The notes under the pieces were generated by a model. That model was not told where the DNA came from and made no database searches. It saw only the letters and a program-made list of their open reading frames with translations. A DNA stretch of 64,000 nt from Phycicoccus sp. CSK15P-2 (lineage in GTDB: Bacteria; Actinomycetota; Actinomycetes; Actinomycetales; Dermatophilaceae): NCBI RefSeq assembly GCF_016888005.1, contig NZ_JAFDVE010000013.1, positions 51,187 to 115,186 on the forward strand, read 5' to 3'. Every line of letters begins with the position of its first letter. The stretch's first letter is position 1. This document shows, piece after piece, positions 26,188 through 33,062 of this stretch. Both the position numbers and the translations under genes were made by a program.

Positions 26188-26804
26188 CGAACGCCCCCCA
26201 GGCCGACCACGCGCCGGCCGTCCGGCAGCACGTCCTCGATCCCGCCCACCACGGCGTCGACGAAGCCGTACTCGAGCGCCTCGTGCGCGCTGAACCAGCG
26301 GTCGCGGCGAGAGTCCCGCTCCACCGTCGCCCGGTCCTGGCCGGTGTCCTCGGCGATGAGCCCGATGACGGTGTCCCGGGTCTCGCGCAGGTCCTCGGCC
26401 TGGATGGCGATGTCCATCGCCGTCCCGCCGATGCCTGCCGAGCCCTGGTGCAGCAACACCTTGGAGTGGGCCATGGCGAATCTCTTGCCCTTCGTGCCCG
26501 AGGACAGGAGGAACTGCCCGGCGCTGTAGGCCATCCCGAGGTTGACGGTGCGCACGTCATTGGGGACGGCCCGCATGCAGTCACGGATGGCGAGCATCCC
26601 GGGGACGGAGCCGCCGGGAGAGTTGACGAGCAAGTGGATGTCCGCTCTCGGGTCATCCAGCGAGAGGAGCAGCAGCCCGTTGCAGATGCGGTTGCTGTTC
26701 CAGTCCTCCAGCGGCTCGCCGAGCAGCAGCACCCTGCGGTCGAAGAGTCGTCGGCTCAGCTCGGTGTCGAGAGAGCGGTCACGGTGAGGTCGGTCGTCGT
26801 CCAT
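26184..26804 (-). CDS. ClpP-like protease subunit with canonical triad
   Basis: A 206-residue ClpP1-like subunit. With ATG 26804 as the start, the triad is Ser94 (GMAYS), His119 (LLHQG) and Asp168 (RRDRW); GTG 26813 is an alternative start with no better SD. VNSPGGSVPG and the GQFLLSSGTKGKR segment are typical. It should form heteromeric 14-mers with the second subunit and be fed by ClpX/ClpC, which are not in the window. The low similarity of the two subunits and the dedicated regulator suggest an accessory clpP pair rather than the housekeeping one. Confidence 0.92.
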   Translation of the reverse strand: MDDDRPHRDRSLDTELSRRLFDRRVLLLGEPLEDWNSNRICNGLLLLSLDDPRADIHLLVNSPGGSVPGMLAIRDCMRAVPNDVRTVNLGMAYSAGQFLLSSGTKGKRFAMAHSKVLLHQGSAGIGGTAMDIAIQAEDLRETRDTVIGLIAEDTGQDRATVERDSRRDRWFSAHEALEYGFVDAVVGGIEDVLPDGRRVVGLGGVR

Positions 26805-26850
26805 GCCGACCACGATGCGCGCACAAGAGGGCCGGGCGGAAGCAGATCCT

Positions 26851-26874
26851 GCTGTGGGCGGATCTGCCCACAGC
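26851..26874. terminator. Hairpin between the Tad operon end and clpP
   Basis: A perfect 9-bp stem, GCTGTGGGC/GCCCACAGC, with loop GGATCT. It lies 160 bp past the last Tad gene and 47 bp upstream of the clpP start on the minus strand. It can be a terminator of the Tad operon or an operator for the clpP pair; I cannot decide. Confidence 0.45.
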
Positions 26875-27035
26875 GGAGCGTCACAGGGTGGCGTCCGTCA
26901 ACGCCTCGGGTTCCACCCGAACAGCGTCCCTGCGGTATCGGAGCGTCTCTCGGGTGGCGTCGGGGACGCAGTGGCGGGCGGGGCGTCATCCGACCGCGCA
27001 GCGGCAGGTGGTCGTGTCGGAGACAAGACGACAGG

Positions 27036-27503
27036 TCAGGGTTGGACGACGTCGGAGCGGGCGCGGGACTCCACCCGGATGGTGATGCTCACCCCGAGGT
27101 CACGCAACAGGCCACCGACCATCGGCAGCTGGGCCTGGCCGGTCAGGGCGACCACTGCGGTCCGACCGTCCGGTGTCCCGGTCCCCGGGGCGAGCCCCCA
27201 CGCCACGACCGAGCGTGGCCGCTGCTCCCGGGCGAGGTACTCCGCCGCCCGGGCCCGCACCGAGGCATCGCTGAGCGGCACCGACTCCCCCACCCCACCC
27301 CGGTAGGCGCCCTCGTCCAGCGCGTTCGCCGCCGACAGCGCGGCGCCGTCGGCGGCGTCGAGCAGGCGCATCCGGGACAGGTGCGCCGACGTGACCGCCA
27401 CACCACCCGCGACGAGCATCATCGCGATGAGCGTCAGCCCGAGGATGTAGATGCTGATCGTCCCCCGCTCGTCCCGACGGGATCCCGCTGCCGGGGAGGT
27501 CAC
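27036..27503 (-). CDS. TadG/TadE-like Flp pilus assembly protein
   Basis: A 155-residue protein. The N terminus RRDERG followed by TISIYILGLTLIAMMLVAGG has the prepilin-like charged stretch, Gly and a single hydrophobic helix. Next come AHLSRMRLLDAADGAALSAANALD, as in Rv3654c/TadG-like proteins. GTG 27503 overlaps the previous stop by four bases. It is the last gene of the Tad operon. It probably belongs to the pseudopilin layer of the pilus machine and is exported to the membrane. Confidence 0.82.
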   Translation of the reverse strand: MTSPAAGSRRDERGTISIYILGLTLIAMMLVAGGVAVTSAHLSRMRLLDAADGAALSAANALDEGAYRGGVGESVPLSDASVRARAAEYLAREQRPRSVVAWGLAPGTGTPDGRTAVVALTGQAQLPMVGGLLRDLGVSITIRVESRARSDVVQP

Positions 27504-27943
27504 GGCAGGCTCCGGAACCGGTCGACCGTCGACACGTGCGAGGCGGACACCGGGATGGTCAGAGGCACCGCGTCGGCGAAGAACGCCGGCACCAGCGGCA
27601 GCGGCACCCGCACCGTCGCCGTGGTGCGCACCTGCCCGCCCGGGCGCAGGCACGGGCTGCCGTCGCACGCGATCTCGACCCGCCCGATGTCGCCGAACCG
27701 CTGGTCCTCGAACGAGATCCGCGCCGCCGAGTGCGCGCGGGCCGCGGCGTCCTCACCGGCGTCGGCGGTGACGAACGCCCGCCCCGACTCGCGGGCCGCC
27801 TGGCTCACCGCGAACGCCCCCGCCTGCACCCGGCCCAAACACATCACGAGATAGACGAGCGGCACGAGCATCAGCACCCCGAGGGACACGAACTCCACGA
27901 CGGCGCTGCCCCGCTCGTCCCGGCGCACCAGTGGGCGGGTCAC
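27500..27943 (-). CDS. TadE-like pseudopilin 2
   Basis: A 147-residue protein with N terminus RRDERG|SAVVEF then a hydrophobic helix (LGVLMLVPLVYLVMCLG), the pattern of class III prepilins with Glu at +5 after the Gly. The rest contains two Cys (IACDGSPC) that may form a disulphide outside the cell. GTG 27943 overlaps the upstream gene by four bases. Minor pilin or assembly factor of the Flp/Tad pilus. Confidence 0.85.
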   Translation of the reverse strand: MTRPLVRRDERGSAVVEFVSLGVLMLVPLVYLVMCLGRVQAGAFAVSQAARESGRAFVTADAGEDAAARAHSAARISFEDQRFGDIGRVEIACDGSPCLRPGGQVRTTATVRVPLPLVPAFFADAVPLTIPVSASHVSTVDRFRSLP

Positions 27944-28326
27944 TGGTCCTCCGCGAAGGCCCGGCCCACGACGTCGAGCCGACCCTCCGGGCCGAACAGC
28001 CCGAGCACCGGCACCGGGGCGACGACCCGCACCTCGACGACCCGAACTCCCCCGACGACCGTCTCGCGCGAGCTGACAGACCGCGAGTAGCGCGGCGAGA
28101 GCGAGGCGCTGACGAGCTCCTGGGTGCGCGCGACCGCGGCACCGGGCACCGCATCAGCGCGCGCCCCGTACCGCGCCCCTTCGGAGGCGCACGACACGAG
28201 CGTGTTGCGGGCGTGCAGCGCCAGACCGAGCTGCAGCACGGCGAGGAAGAGCGCGATGAGGAGCACGGACACCATCGAGAAGTCGACGACGGCCGCGCCC
28301 GCCTCGTCGCGGCGGGCGTCCGACAC
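27940..28326 (-). CDS. TadE-like pseudopilin 1
   Basis: A 128-residue protein, N terminus RRDEAG|AAVVDF with Asp at the +5 position and the helix SMVSVLLIALFLAVLQLGLAL. The segment NTLVSCASEGARYGA is typical of TadE. GTG 28326 is the best start; an upstream CTG would extend it only slightly. It is 8 bp from the pilin stop and overlaps the next gene by four bases. Confidence 0.84.
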   Translation of the reverse strand: MSDARRDEAGAAVVDFSMVSVLLIALFLAVLQLGLALHARNTLVSCASEGARYGARADAVPGAAVARTQELVSASLSPRYSRSVSSRETVVGGVRVVEVRVVAPVPVLGLFGPEGRLDVVGRAFAEDQ

Positions 28327-28334
28327 GAGCGTCG

Positions 28335-28541
28335 TCAGCCGACGGTGCTCATGGCCCGCTGGAACATCCGGACCAGCTCGTCCTGCGCCACGGTGAGAAG
28401 CGCCGCGACGAGCAGCGCGGTCATCAGGGTGATGAGCACCCAGCCGGGGACGTCGCCCCGTTCCGGGCGGCGTGGCGCTCCGAGGGCGAGACGCAGAGCG
28501 GCCTGGTGGCACCGACGGGCGAGAGTACGCGTCGAGGTCAT
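28335..28541 (-). CDS. Flp-like pilin subunit
   Basis: A 68-residue protein, probably the structural pilin. ATG 28541 has a good SD (AAAGGAA); a longer form from 28565 lacks one. A basic N terminus is followed by ERGDVPGWVLITLMTALLVAALLT, one hydrophobic helix, and a short tail, MFQRAMSTVG. The Glu at +5 of classical Flp pilins is not present, which is common in actinobacterial members. The prepilin peptidase is not in the window. Confidence 0.78.
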   Translation of the reverse strand: MTSTRTLARRCHQAALRLALGAPRRPERGDVPGWVLITLMTALLVAALLTVAQDELVRMFQRAMSTVG

Positions 28542-28561
28542 CGTGGGTTCCTTTCGATCGG

Positions 28562-29494
28562 TCACAGCGTGAAGCGGAAGAGGCTGAAGCCCGGGTAGAC
28601 GGCGAAGAGGACGGTGACCGGCAGGATGAGGAAGACGACCGGCACCATCATCGCGATCTCCTTGCGACCGCCCGCCTCCATGAGGCTGCGCCGGCCCTCC
28701 TCCCGGACGTCCTGGGCCTGAGCGCGGAGCACGTCGGCGAGCGGAGTGCCGCGCTGCACCGCGACGACGACGCCGTCGACGAAGCGGCGCAGGCTGGGCA
28801 GGCCGGTGCGGTCGGCCAGCCCCTGGAGCGCGGACGGCAGGTTGGCGCCGGCGCGGGCATCGGCCAGGCAGCGGCGCAGCTCGGCCGCGAGCTCACCCTG
28901 CGACAGGCGGCAGACCCGCTCCAGCGCGCCGACCGCACCCTCACCGGCGCCGACGGCGAGCGCGAGCAGCTCGGCGACCGTGGGGAACTCGGCGAGCATC
29001 CTGCGCTCCCGCCGGTTGGCGCGGGCGGACAGCAGGTAGTCGGCCCCGGTCAGGCCGAGCGCGAAGCCGATGCCGGTCATGAGCAGGACGACGACGACCG
29101 AGGTGCCACGCGACACCGCCCCGAGCGTGCCGAGCGAGGCGGCGCCGACGGCCCCGAGCACGCCCCACAGGACCTGCTCGGCCCGGAAGCGGTCGACGTC
29201 CGGTGCGTCCCCGGCGCGCAGCTGGCGGCTGCGCACCGACGCAGCCCCGCCGAGCACTCGCTCCACACCGACGGCGAGCTCCCGCACGAGGGGCACGGCG
29301 ACGATACGGACGAGACCCGAGTGCTCCGGGCCGTCACCGAGCAACCGGGACGGCCGAGGGGTGTCGCGCAGGTAGGGCAGGACCCGGTCGGCGAGGCCGT
29401 GCCGCCGGTTGCGGGGCAGGCCGCGCCACACCATGAGCAGGCCGAGCCCCGCGACGAAACCGAGCAGGGCGCCTTCACGGACGAGCCCGCTCAC
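28562..29494 (-). CDS. tadC: Tad secretion inner-membrane protein TadC (type II secretion F domain)
   Basis: A 310-residue membrane protein with GspF-type core features: FPTVAELLALAVGAGEG, then SLRRFVDGVVVAVQRGTPLADVLRAQAQDVREEGR and a C-terminal helix VPVVFLILPVTVLFAVYPG. It has two helices near the N terminus and middle and one at the end. With TadB it forms the platform on which the ATPase TadA acts. GTG 29494 overlaps the tadB stop by four bases. Confidence 0.9.
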   Translation of the reverse strand: MSGLVREGALLGFVAGLGLLMVWRGLPRNRRHGLADRVLPYLRDTPRPSRLLGDGPEHSGLVRIVAVPLVRELAVGVERVLGGAASVRSRQLRAGDAPDVDRFRAEQVLWGVLGAVGAASLGTLGAVSRGTSVVVVLLMTGIGFALGLTGADYLLSARANRRERRMLAEFPTVAELLALAVGAGEGAVGALERVCRLSQGELAAELRRCLADARAGANLPSALQGLADRTGLPSLRRFVDGVVVAVQRGTPLADVLRAQAQDVREEGRRSLMEAGGRKEIAMMVPVVFLILPVTVLFAVYPGFSLFRFTL

Positions 29495-30360
29495 CGCAGC
29501 ACCCGCCGCTCCTCGGGCAGCCGCCCGATCCGCATCATGACCCAGTAGGCCAGCCCGGTGACGGCGGCGCCTGCCGCGAGGACCGCCGCACCGAGGGCCG
29601 TCGAGTACGCCGCGACCGACCGCGGGTTGGACGACAGCAGCGCGAGGATGAGCCACGGCGCCGCGACGGCGAGCCGGGCCGCGTTGACCGTCCAGGACTG
29701 GCGCGTCTCGAGCTCCGCGCGGGTGCGGGCGTCCTCCCGCAGGAAGGTGGAGAGCGTGCGCAGCAGGCGCCCGAGGTCGCTGCCCCCGACCTCGCGGGCG
29801 ATCCGCAGGCTCTCGACCAGCCGGTCGCCGACGGGGTCGCTGAGCCGCTCCTTGAGCCGGTCGAGGCAGTCCGCGAACCGCCCGGTGAGCCGGTAGTCGT
29901 CGGCGAACTGGCGGAACGGATCGCGCAGCTCCTCCGGCCCACGCTCCCCCAGCTGGGCCAGGGCCTCGGGCAGAGCGAGCCCGGCCCGGACCGCCGAGGT
30001 GATGTTGTCGACGGCCTCGGGCCACAGGTCACGCAGCACGGCACGGCGGGCTCGAGCACGACGCCGGACGACGCCGATCGGCACGCCGCCGGCGATCGTT
30101 GCGAAGCACACGGCGATGGGCAGGACGCCGATGGTCAGCTGGACGATCGCCAGGACGAGGAGGAACGCGAGCACGCACGCGACGAGGAGCGTCCGGACCG
30201 ACAGGCCGGCGAACCCGGCCTGGACGACCTCGTCGGAGAGCCTGCTGATCGGCCCGCCCCGGCGGCCCGGGCGCGGCTCGTCGGGCGTCGGGACCCACAT
30301 GCTCCACCAGACGAGGAACAGGCCCACCCCCACCCCGAGGCCTACGAGCAGCCCGCTCAC
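29491..30360 (-). CDS. tadB: Tad secretion inner-membrane protein TadB (type II secretion F domain)
   Basis: A 289-residue protein with helices at residues ~2-20, ~58-100 and two at the C terminus. The GspF domain includes WPEAVDNITSAVRAGLALPEAL and FADDYRLTGRF, followed by LRTLSTFLREDARTRAELE. It is an inner-membrane platform component of the Tad/Flp pilus. GTG 30360 overlaps the tadA stop by four bases, so the whole run tadA to tadG is a tightly packed operon. Confidence 0.9.
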   Translation of the reverse strand: MSGLLVGLGVGVGLFLVWWSMWVPTPDEPRPGRRGGPISRLSDEVVQAGFAGLSVRTLLVACVLAFLLVLAIVQLTIGVLPIAVCFATIAGGVPIGVVRRRARARRAVLRDLWPEAVDNITSAVRAGLALPEALAQLGERGPEELRDPFRQFADDYRLTGRFADCLDRLKERLSDPVGDRLVESLRIAREVGGSDLGRLLRTLSTFLREDARTRAELETRQSWTVNAARLAVAAPWLILALLSSNPRSVAAYSTALGAAVLAAGAAVTGLAYWVMMRIGRLPEERRVLR

Positions 30361-31586
30361 GACGGCCCCTGCGCCAGCAGGGCGGCGACGTCGTACCCCG
30401 CCCGCTCGAACCGGTCGACGTGCGGCGGGAAGCCGTCGGCCCGCACGAGGTGGTCACCCCGGCGGACGAACAGCTCGGCGATCTCGACGACGTCCTCCTC
30501 GGCACGACCCGGGACCGCCGCGATCTCGCGCACCACCCGGCGCCCGTCCCGCTCCAGCGCCGCGTGGACGACGAGGTCGATCGAGGACGCGACCGTCGGC
30601 ACGACGAAGCGCGCCGACACGTTCTCGCCCGCCAGCAGCGGCAGCGTGCACATCTTCGTCACGGCCTCGCGGGCACTGTTGGCGTGGATCGTGCACATCC
30701 CGGGCAGGCCCGAGTTGAGGGCGATGAGGAGGTCGAGGCTCTCGGCCTGCCGGACCTCGCCGACGATGATCCGCGATGGCCGCATCCGCAGCGCCTCCTT
30801 GACGAGCCGGCGCAGCGGGATCTCACCGGTCCCCTCCAGCGAGGGCTGGCGGCACTGCATCGCCGCGACGTCGCGGTGCGGGATGCGCAGCTCGAAGACC
30901 TCCTCGCACGTCACGACTCGCTCCCGCGCCGGGATGGCCGACGCCAGACAGTTGAGCATCGTCGTCTTGCCCGCCTGGGTCCCGCCCGCGACGAGGATGT
31001 TCAGGCCCGCCGCCACCGCGGCCTCGAGGAACCGCGCCGCCTGCGCGCTCATCGTGCCCAGCCGCACGAGGTCCTCCATCGAGTCGGCCTTGACGACGAA
31101 CTTGCGGATGTTGACGTACCAGTGGTCCCGCGTGATGTCCGGGATCGCCACGTGCAACCGGCTGCCATCGGCCAACACGGCGTCGACGAACGGAGTCGAC
31201 AGGTCGACCCGACGCCCGGACGCCTTGAGCATCCGCTCCACGAGGTCACGCACCTGGTCGTGGGTGAGCAGCGTCGTCGTCAGCTCCGATACGCCGTCCC
31301 GCGCGACGAACACCCGCGACGGCTCGTTGACCCAGATCTCCTCGACCCGCGGGTCGTCGAAGTACTGCTGCAACGGCCCGTAGCCGACAACGCTGTCCCA
31401 CACCGCCTTCGACGCCGTCTCGACGTCCTCGAGCACCGGCATCCCACCGGACATCGACCGCTCGTCGTAGTCGGACACCGCGTCCTTGACCAGGCGGCGC
31501 ACCGCGCCCTCGTCCCGGACCGGGTCGAGCCCCGAGCGCCGGATGAGCTCACGGACCTCGCCCTCCAGTGTGCGCACGGCATCCAC
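30357..31586 (-). CDS. tadA: Tad pilus assembly ATPase TadA/CpaF
   Basis: A 409-residue secretion ATPase of the GspE/VirB11 class: Walker A GGTQAGKTT at 201-209, Asp box VVTCEEVFELR, Walker B RIIVGEVR and the His box MCTIHANSAREAV. It powers Flp pilus extrusion from the cytoplasmic side. GTG 31586 is chosen because GAGAGGGA lies at SD distance; longer in-frame starts (31673, 31745) have no SD and add low-complexity sequence. It is the first gene of the operon running to 27036. CpaE- and CpaB-like genes, normally adjacent, are at 52.7-54.7 kb. Confidence 0.93.
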   Translation of the reverse strand: MDAVRTLEGEVRELIRRSGLDPVRDEGAVRRLVKDAVSDYDERSMSGGMPVLEDVETASKAVWDSVVGYGPLQQYFDDPRVEEIWVNEPSRVFVARDGVSELTTTLLTHDQVRDLVERMLKASGRRVDLSTPFVDAVLADGSRLHVAIPDITRDHWYVNIRKFVVKADSMEDLVRLGTMSAQAARFLEAAVAAGLNILVAGGTQAGKTTMLNCLASAIPARERVVTCEEVFELRIPHRDVAAMQCRQPSLEGTGEIPLRRLVKEALRMRPSRIIVGEVRQAESLDLLIALNSGLPGMCTIHANSAREAVTKMCTLPLLAGENVSARFVVPTVASSIDLVVHAALERDGRRVVREIAAVPGRAEEDVVEIAELFVRRGDHLVRADGFPPHVDRFERAGYDVAALLAQGPS

Positions 31587-31798
31587 GCGCGTCCCTCTCG
31601 TTCTCGGCCGCCCTCCCTCTGAGCCGCCCCTGCACGTCCAACCCAACACCACGAGGCGCTCGAACGCACTCATGTGTCCACCACCCTGTGGACAACCCAC
31701 CCTGTGACCATTCCCACAGCCGGGGGCAGCGATGTCGTCGAGCACGGAGCTCCGCCATCAGCCCAGGCTCGACGGAGTCGAAGTAGCGGCACGTCGAG

Positions 31799-32389
31799 CT
31801 ACGGCGAGCGCGCCTCCTCGAGGGCCTTCGCGATACTCGAGGTCTTGGCGACCAGACGCCGGTGACGCTCGTACAGCCCGGTCTCGGGGTCCACACCCTC
31901 ATCCAGGGGTCCGGCCGGTGTGAACCCGTGGTCGGCGTACATCCGGGCCACCGCGTACCGCTCCGCGTCGATCACGAGGAACCTGCTGGGGATGTCACCG
32001 GTGGCCGCGGCGACCATCTGCCTCAGAGCGTGAGACAGCAGCCACCCTCCTTCACGCCCTCCGCGCAAGTGAGAGCCCAGGGTCAGCCGTGCCAGGAGAT
32101 AGGCGGGTGTAGGAGCTCGGGCGCCACCTCGTAGACCTCTGGAGGCGAAGTCATCCGCCTCGATCATGGTGAGCGCCAGGGCGAAGTACCCCAGGACCGG
32201 CGTCCGGTCCCGGGCCGCGGCATCGTCGGAGTCGACCAACAGGAAGGTGGACGCAGTACGTCGACGGCAGGCATCCACCGCCACGTTCGACAGCCACGAG
32301 TCGTAGGACTCGTCACCACACGAGAAAGCCCCCAGGTCGTACCCGGGAGCCTTCTCCGGCGTGAGCCTGACGAGGTGTCGAGAGGTCAC
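31799..32389 (-). CDS. GNAT-family toxin of a toxin-antitoxin pair
   Basis: A 196-residue acetyltransferase with the order usual in TacT/AtaT-like toxins: an N-terminal LVRLTPE..PGYDLGAFSCGDESYDSWL segment, the acetyl-CoA-binding region LARLTLGSHLRGGREGGWLLSHALR and the C-terminal RMYADHGF. These toxins acetylate aminoacyl-tRNA and stop translation. GTG 32389 overlaps the stop of the RHH antitoxin gene by four bases. A shifted version of the RxxGxG/A motif (LRGGREGG) is visible, so acetyl-CoA binding is plausible. Confidence 0.85.
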   Translation of the reverse strand: MTSRHLVRLTPEKAPGYDLGAFSCGDESYDSWLSNVAVDACRRRTASTFLLVDSDDAAARDRTPVLGYFALALTMIEADDFASRGLRGGARAPTPAYLLARLTLGSHLRGGREGGWLLSHALRQMVAAATGDIPSRFLVIDAERYAVARMYADHGFTPAGPLDEGVDPETGLYERHRRLVAKTSSIAKALEEARSP

Positions 32390-32694
32390 CTCACGTCGAG
32401 GTCCGGCGCGCCTCGCATCGCCTCGACCAGGGCCGGCATCGGATCCGGGGTGTCGATGGTCGCCATCATGTGGTCGAAGAGCTCGGCATCCATGAGCGTC
32501 CTGTCCGCGCGCGCCACGACCCGGGCTGCGGCATCGTGCAGGACCTCTCTGGCCCAGGCACTCTTGCTGACGCCCAGGATCTCGGCAGCCACCTCGATGT
32601 CGTCGGCCGTCGTCATGTCCAGCCGGAGGGTGAGGCTGCGGTGCTTGGCCGAACGCAGGGCACGTGCGTCCCGGTCCTGCTGGGTCGTAGCCAT
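32386..32694 (-). CDS. Ribbon-helix-helix antitoxin paired with the GNAT toxin
   Basis: A 102-residue protein with SLTLRLDMTTADDIEVAAEIL and SKSAWAREVLHDAAARVV, a DUF1778/TacA-like ribbon-helix-helix with a C-terminal tail (residues ~65-102) that should wrap the toxin. It has a strong SD (GGGGAGG). The palindrome at 32752-32773 upstream is the likely autoregulatory operator. The short tail ends PDLDVR. Confidence 0.82.
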   Translation of the reverse strand: MATTQQDRDARALRSAKHRSLTLRLDMTTADDIEVAAEILGVSKSAWAREVLHDAAARVVARADRTLMDAELFDHMMATIDTPDPMPALVEAMRGAPDLDVR

Positions 32695-32751
32695 CGACGT
32701 CCTCCCCTCTCACAGTCCGACTCTTACGGGCTGACCGATGTCCTGCACCCA

Positions 32752-32773
32752 GCGTATGACATTCGTCTTACGC
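32752..32773. promoter_or_regulatory. Operator candidate of the RHH/GNAT module
   Basis: A 22-bp palindrome with arms GCGTA-x-GAC and GTC-x-TACGC (8 of 9 pairs match) around a 4-bp centre, 58 bp before the antitoxin start. A further partial half-site, CTTACG, lies at 32723-32728, closer to the gene. Confidence 0.55.
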
Positions 32774-32856
32774 CTTCAAGGCGATAGGGCCAGCCCCTCC
32801 TCTGACGTCGTACCGGACCCACAGATGACCTGCGAACCACTCGCCAGAGGGACGGG

Positions 32857-33012
32857 TCAGCGGGTCCAGTACCCGCTGACGTCGACGACGAGATGCGTCG
32901 CGGAATACGTGTACAACGTGACGGTGCCCTCGGACGAGACCTTCGCGACGACCGAGTTCGCCACCGTGCTGCCCGTCGTGTAGTTGAGGCGGCCGTCCTG
33001 ACACCGGGCTGC
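32857..33012 (-). pseudogene. 3' remnant of a secreted surface-protein gene
   Basis: The minus strand reads GRLNYTTGSTVANSVV, then EGTVTLYTYS and ATHLVVDVSGYWTR followed by TGA at 32857-32859. This is the ending of the large actinobacterial surface proteins that finish with a beta-rich THLVVDV.GY module. Upstream the frame runs into unrelated sequence with an in-frame TAG and no start, so only about 45 codons remain. It lies in the 368-bp gap between the TA module and the EccC-like gene, which holds nothing else recognisable except the operator and the EccC promoter. Confidence 0.65.
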
Positions 33013-33062
33013 CTGTGGAAAACTCCGCGGCCGCTGGGCGCCGACTGCCTAGCGTCGCCGCC

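Noticed and set aside
32738..32983. 81-codon plus-strand frame in the TA/EccC gap
   Set aside because: The minus strand of the same stretch carries a recognisable surface-protein ending; the plus frame has no features.
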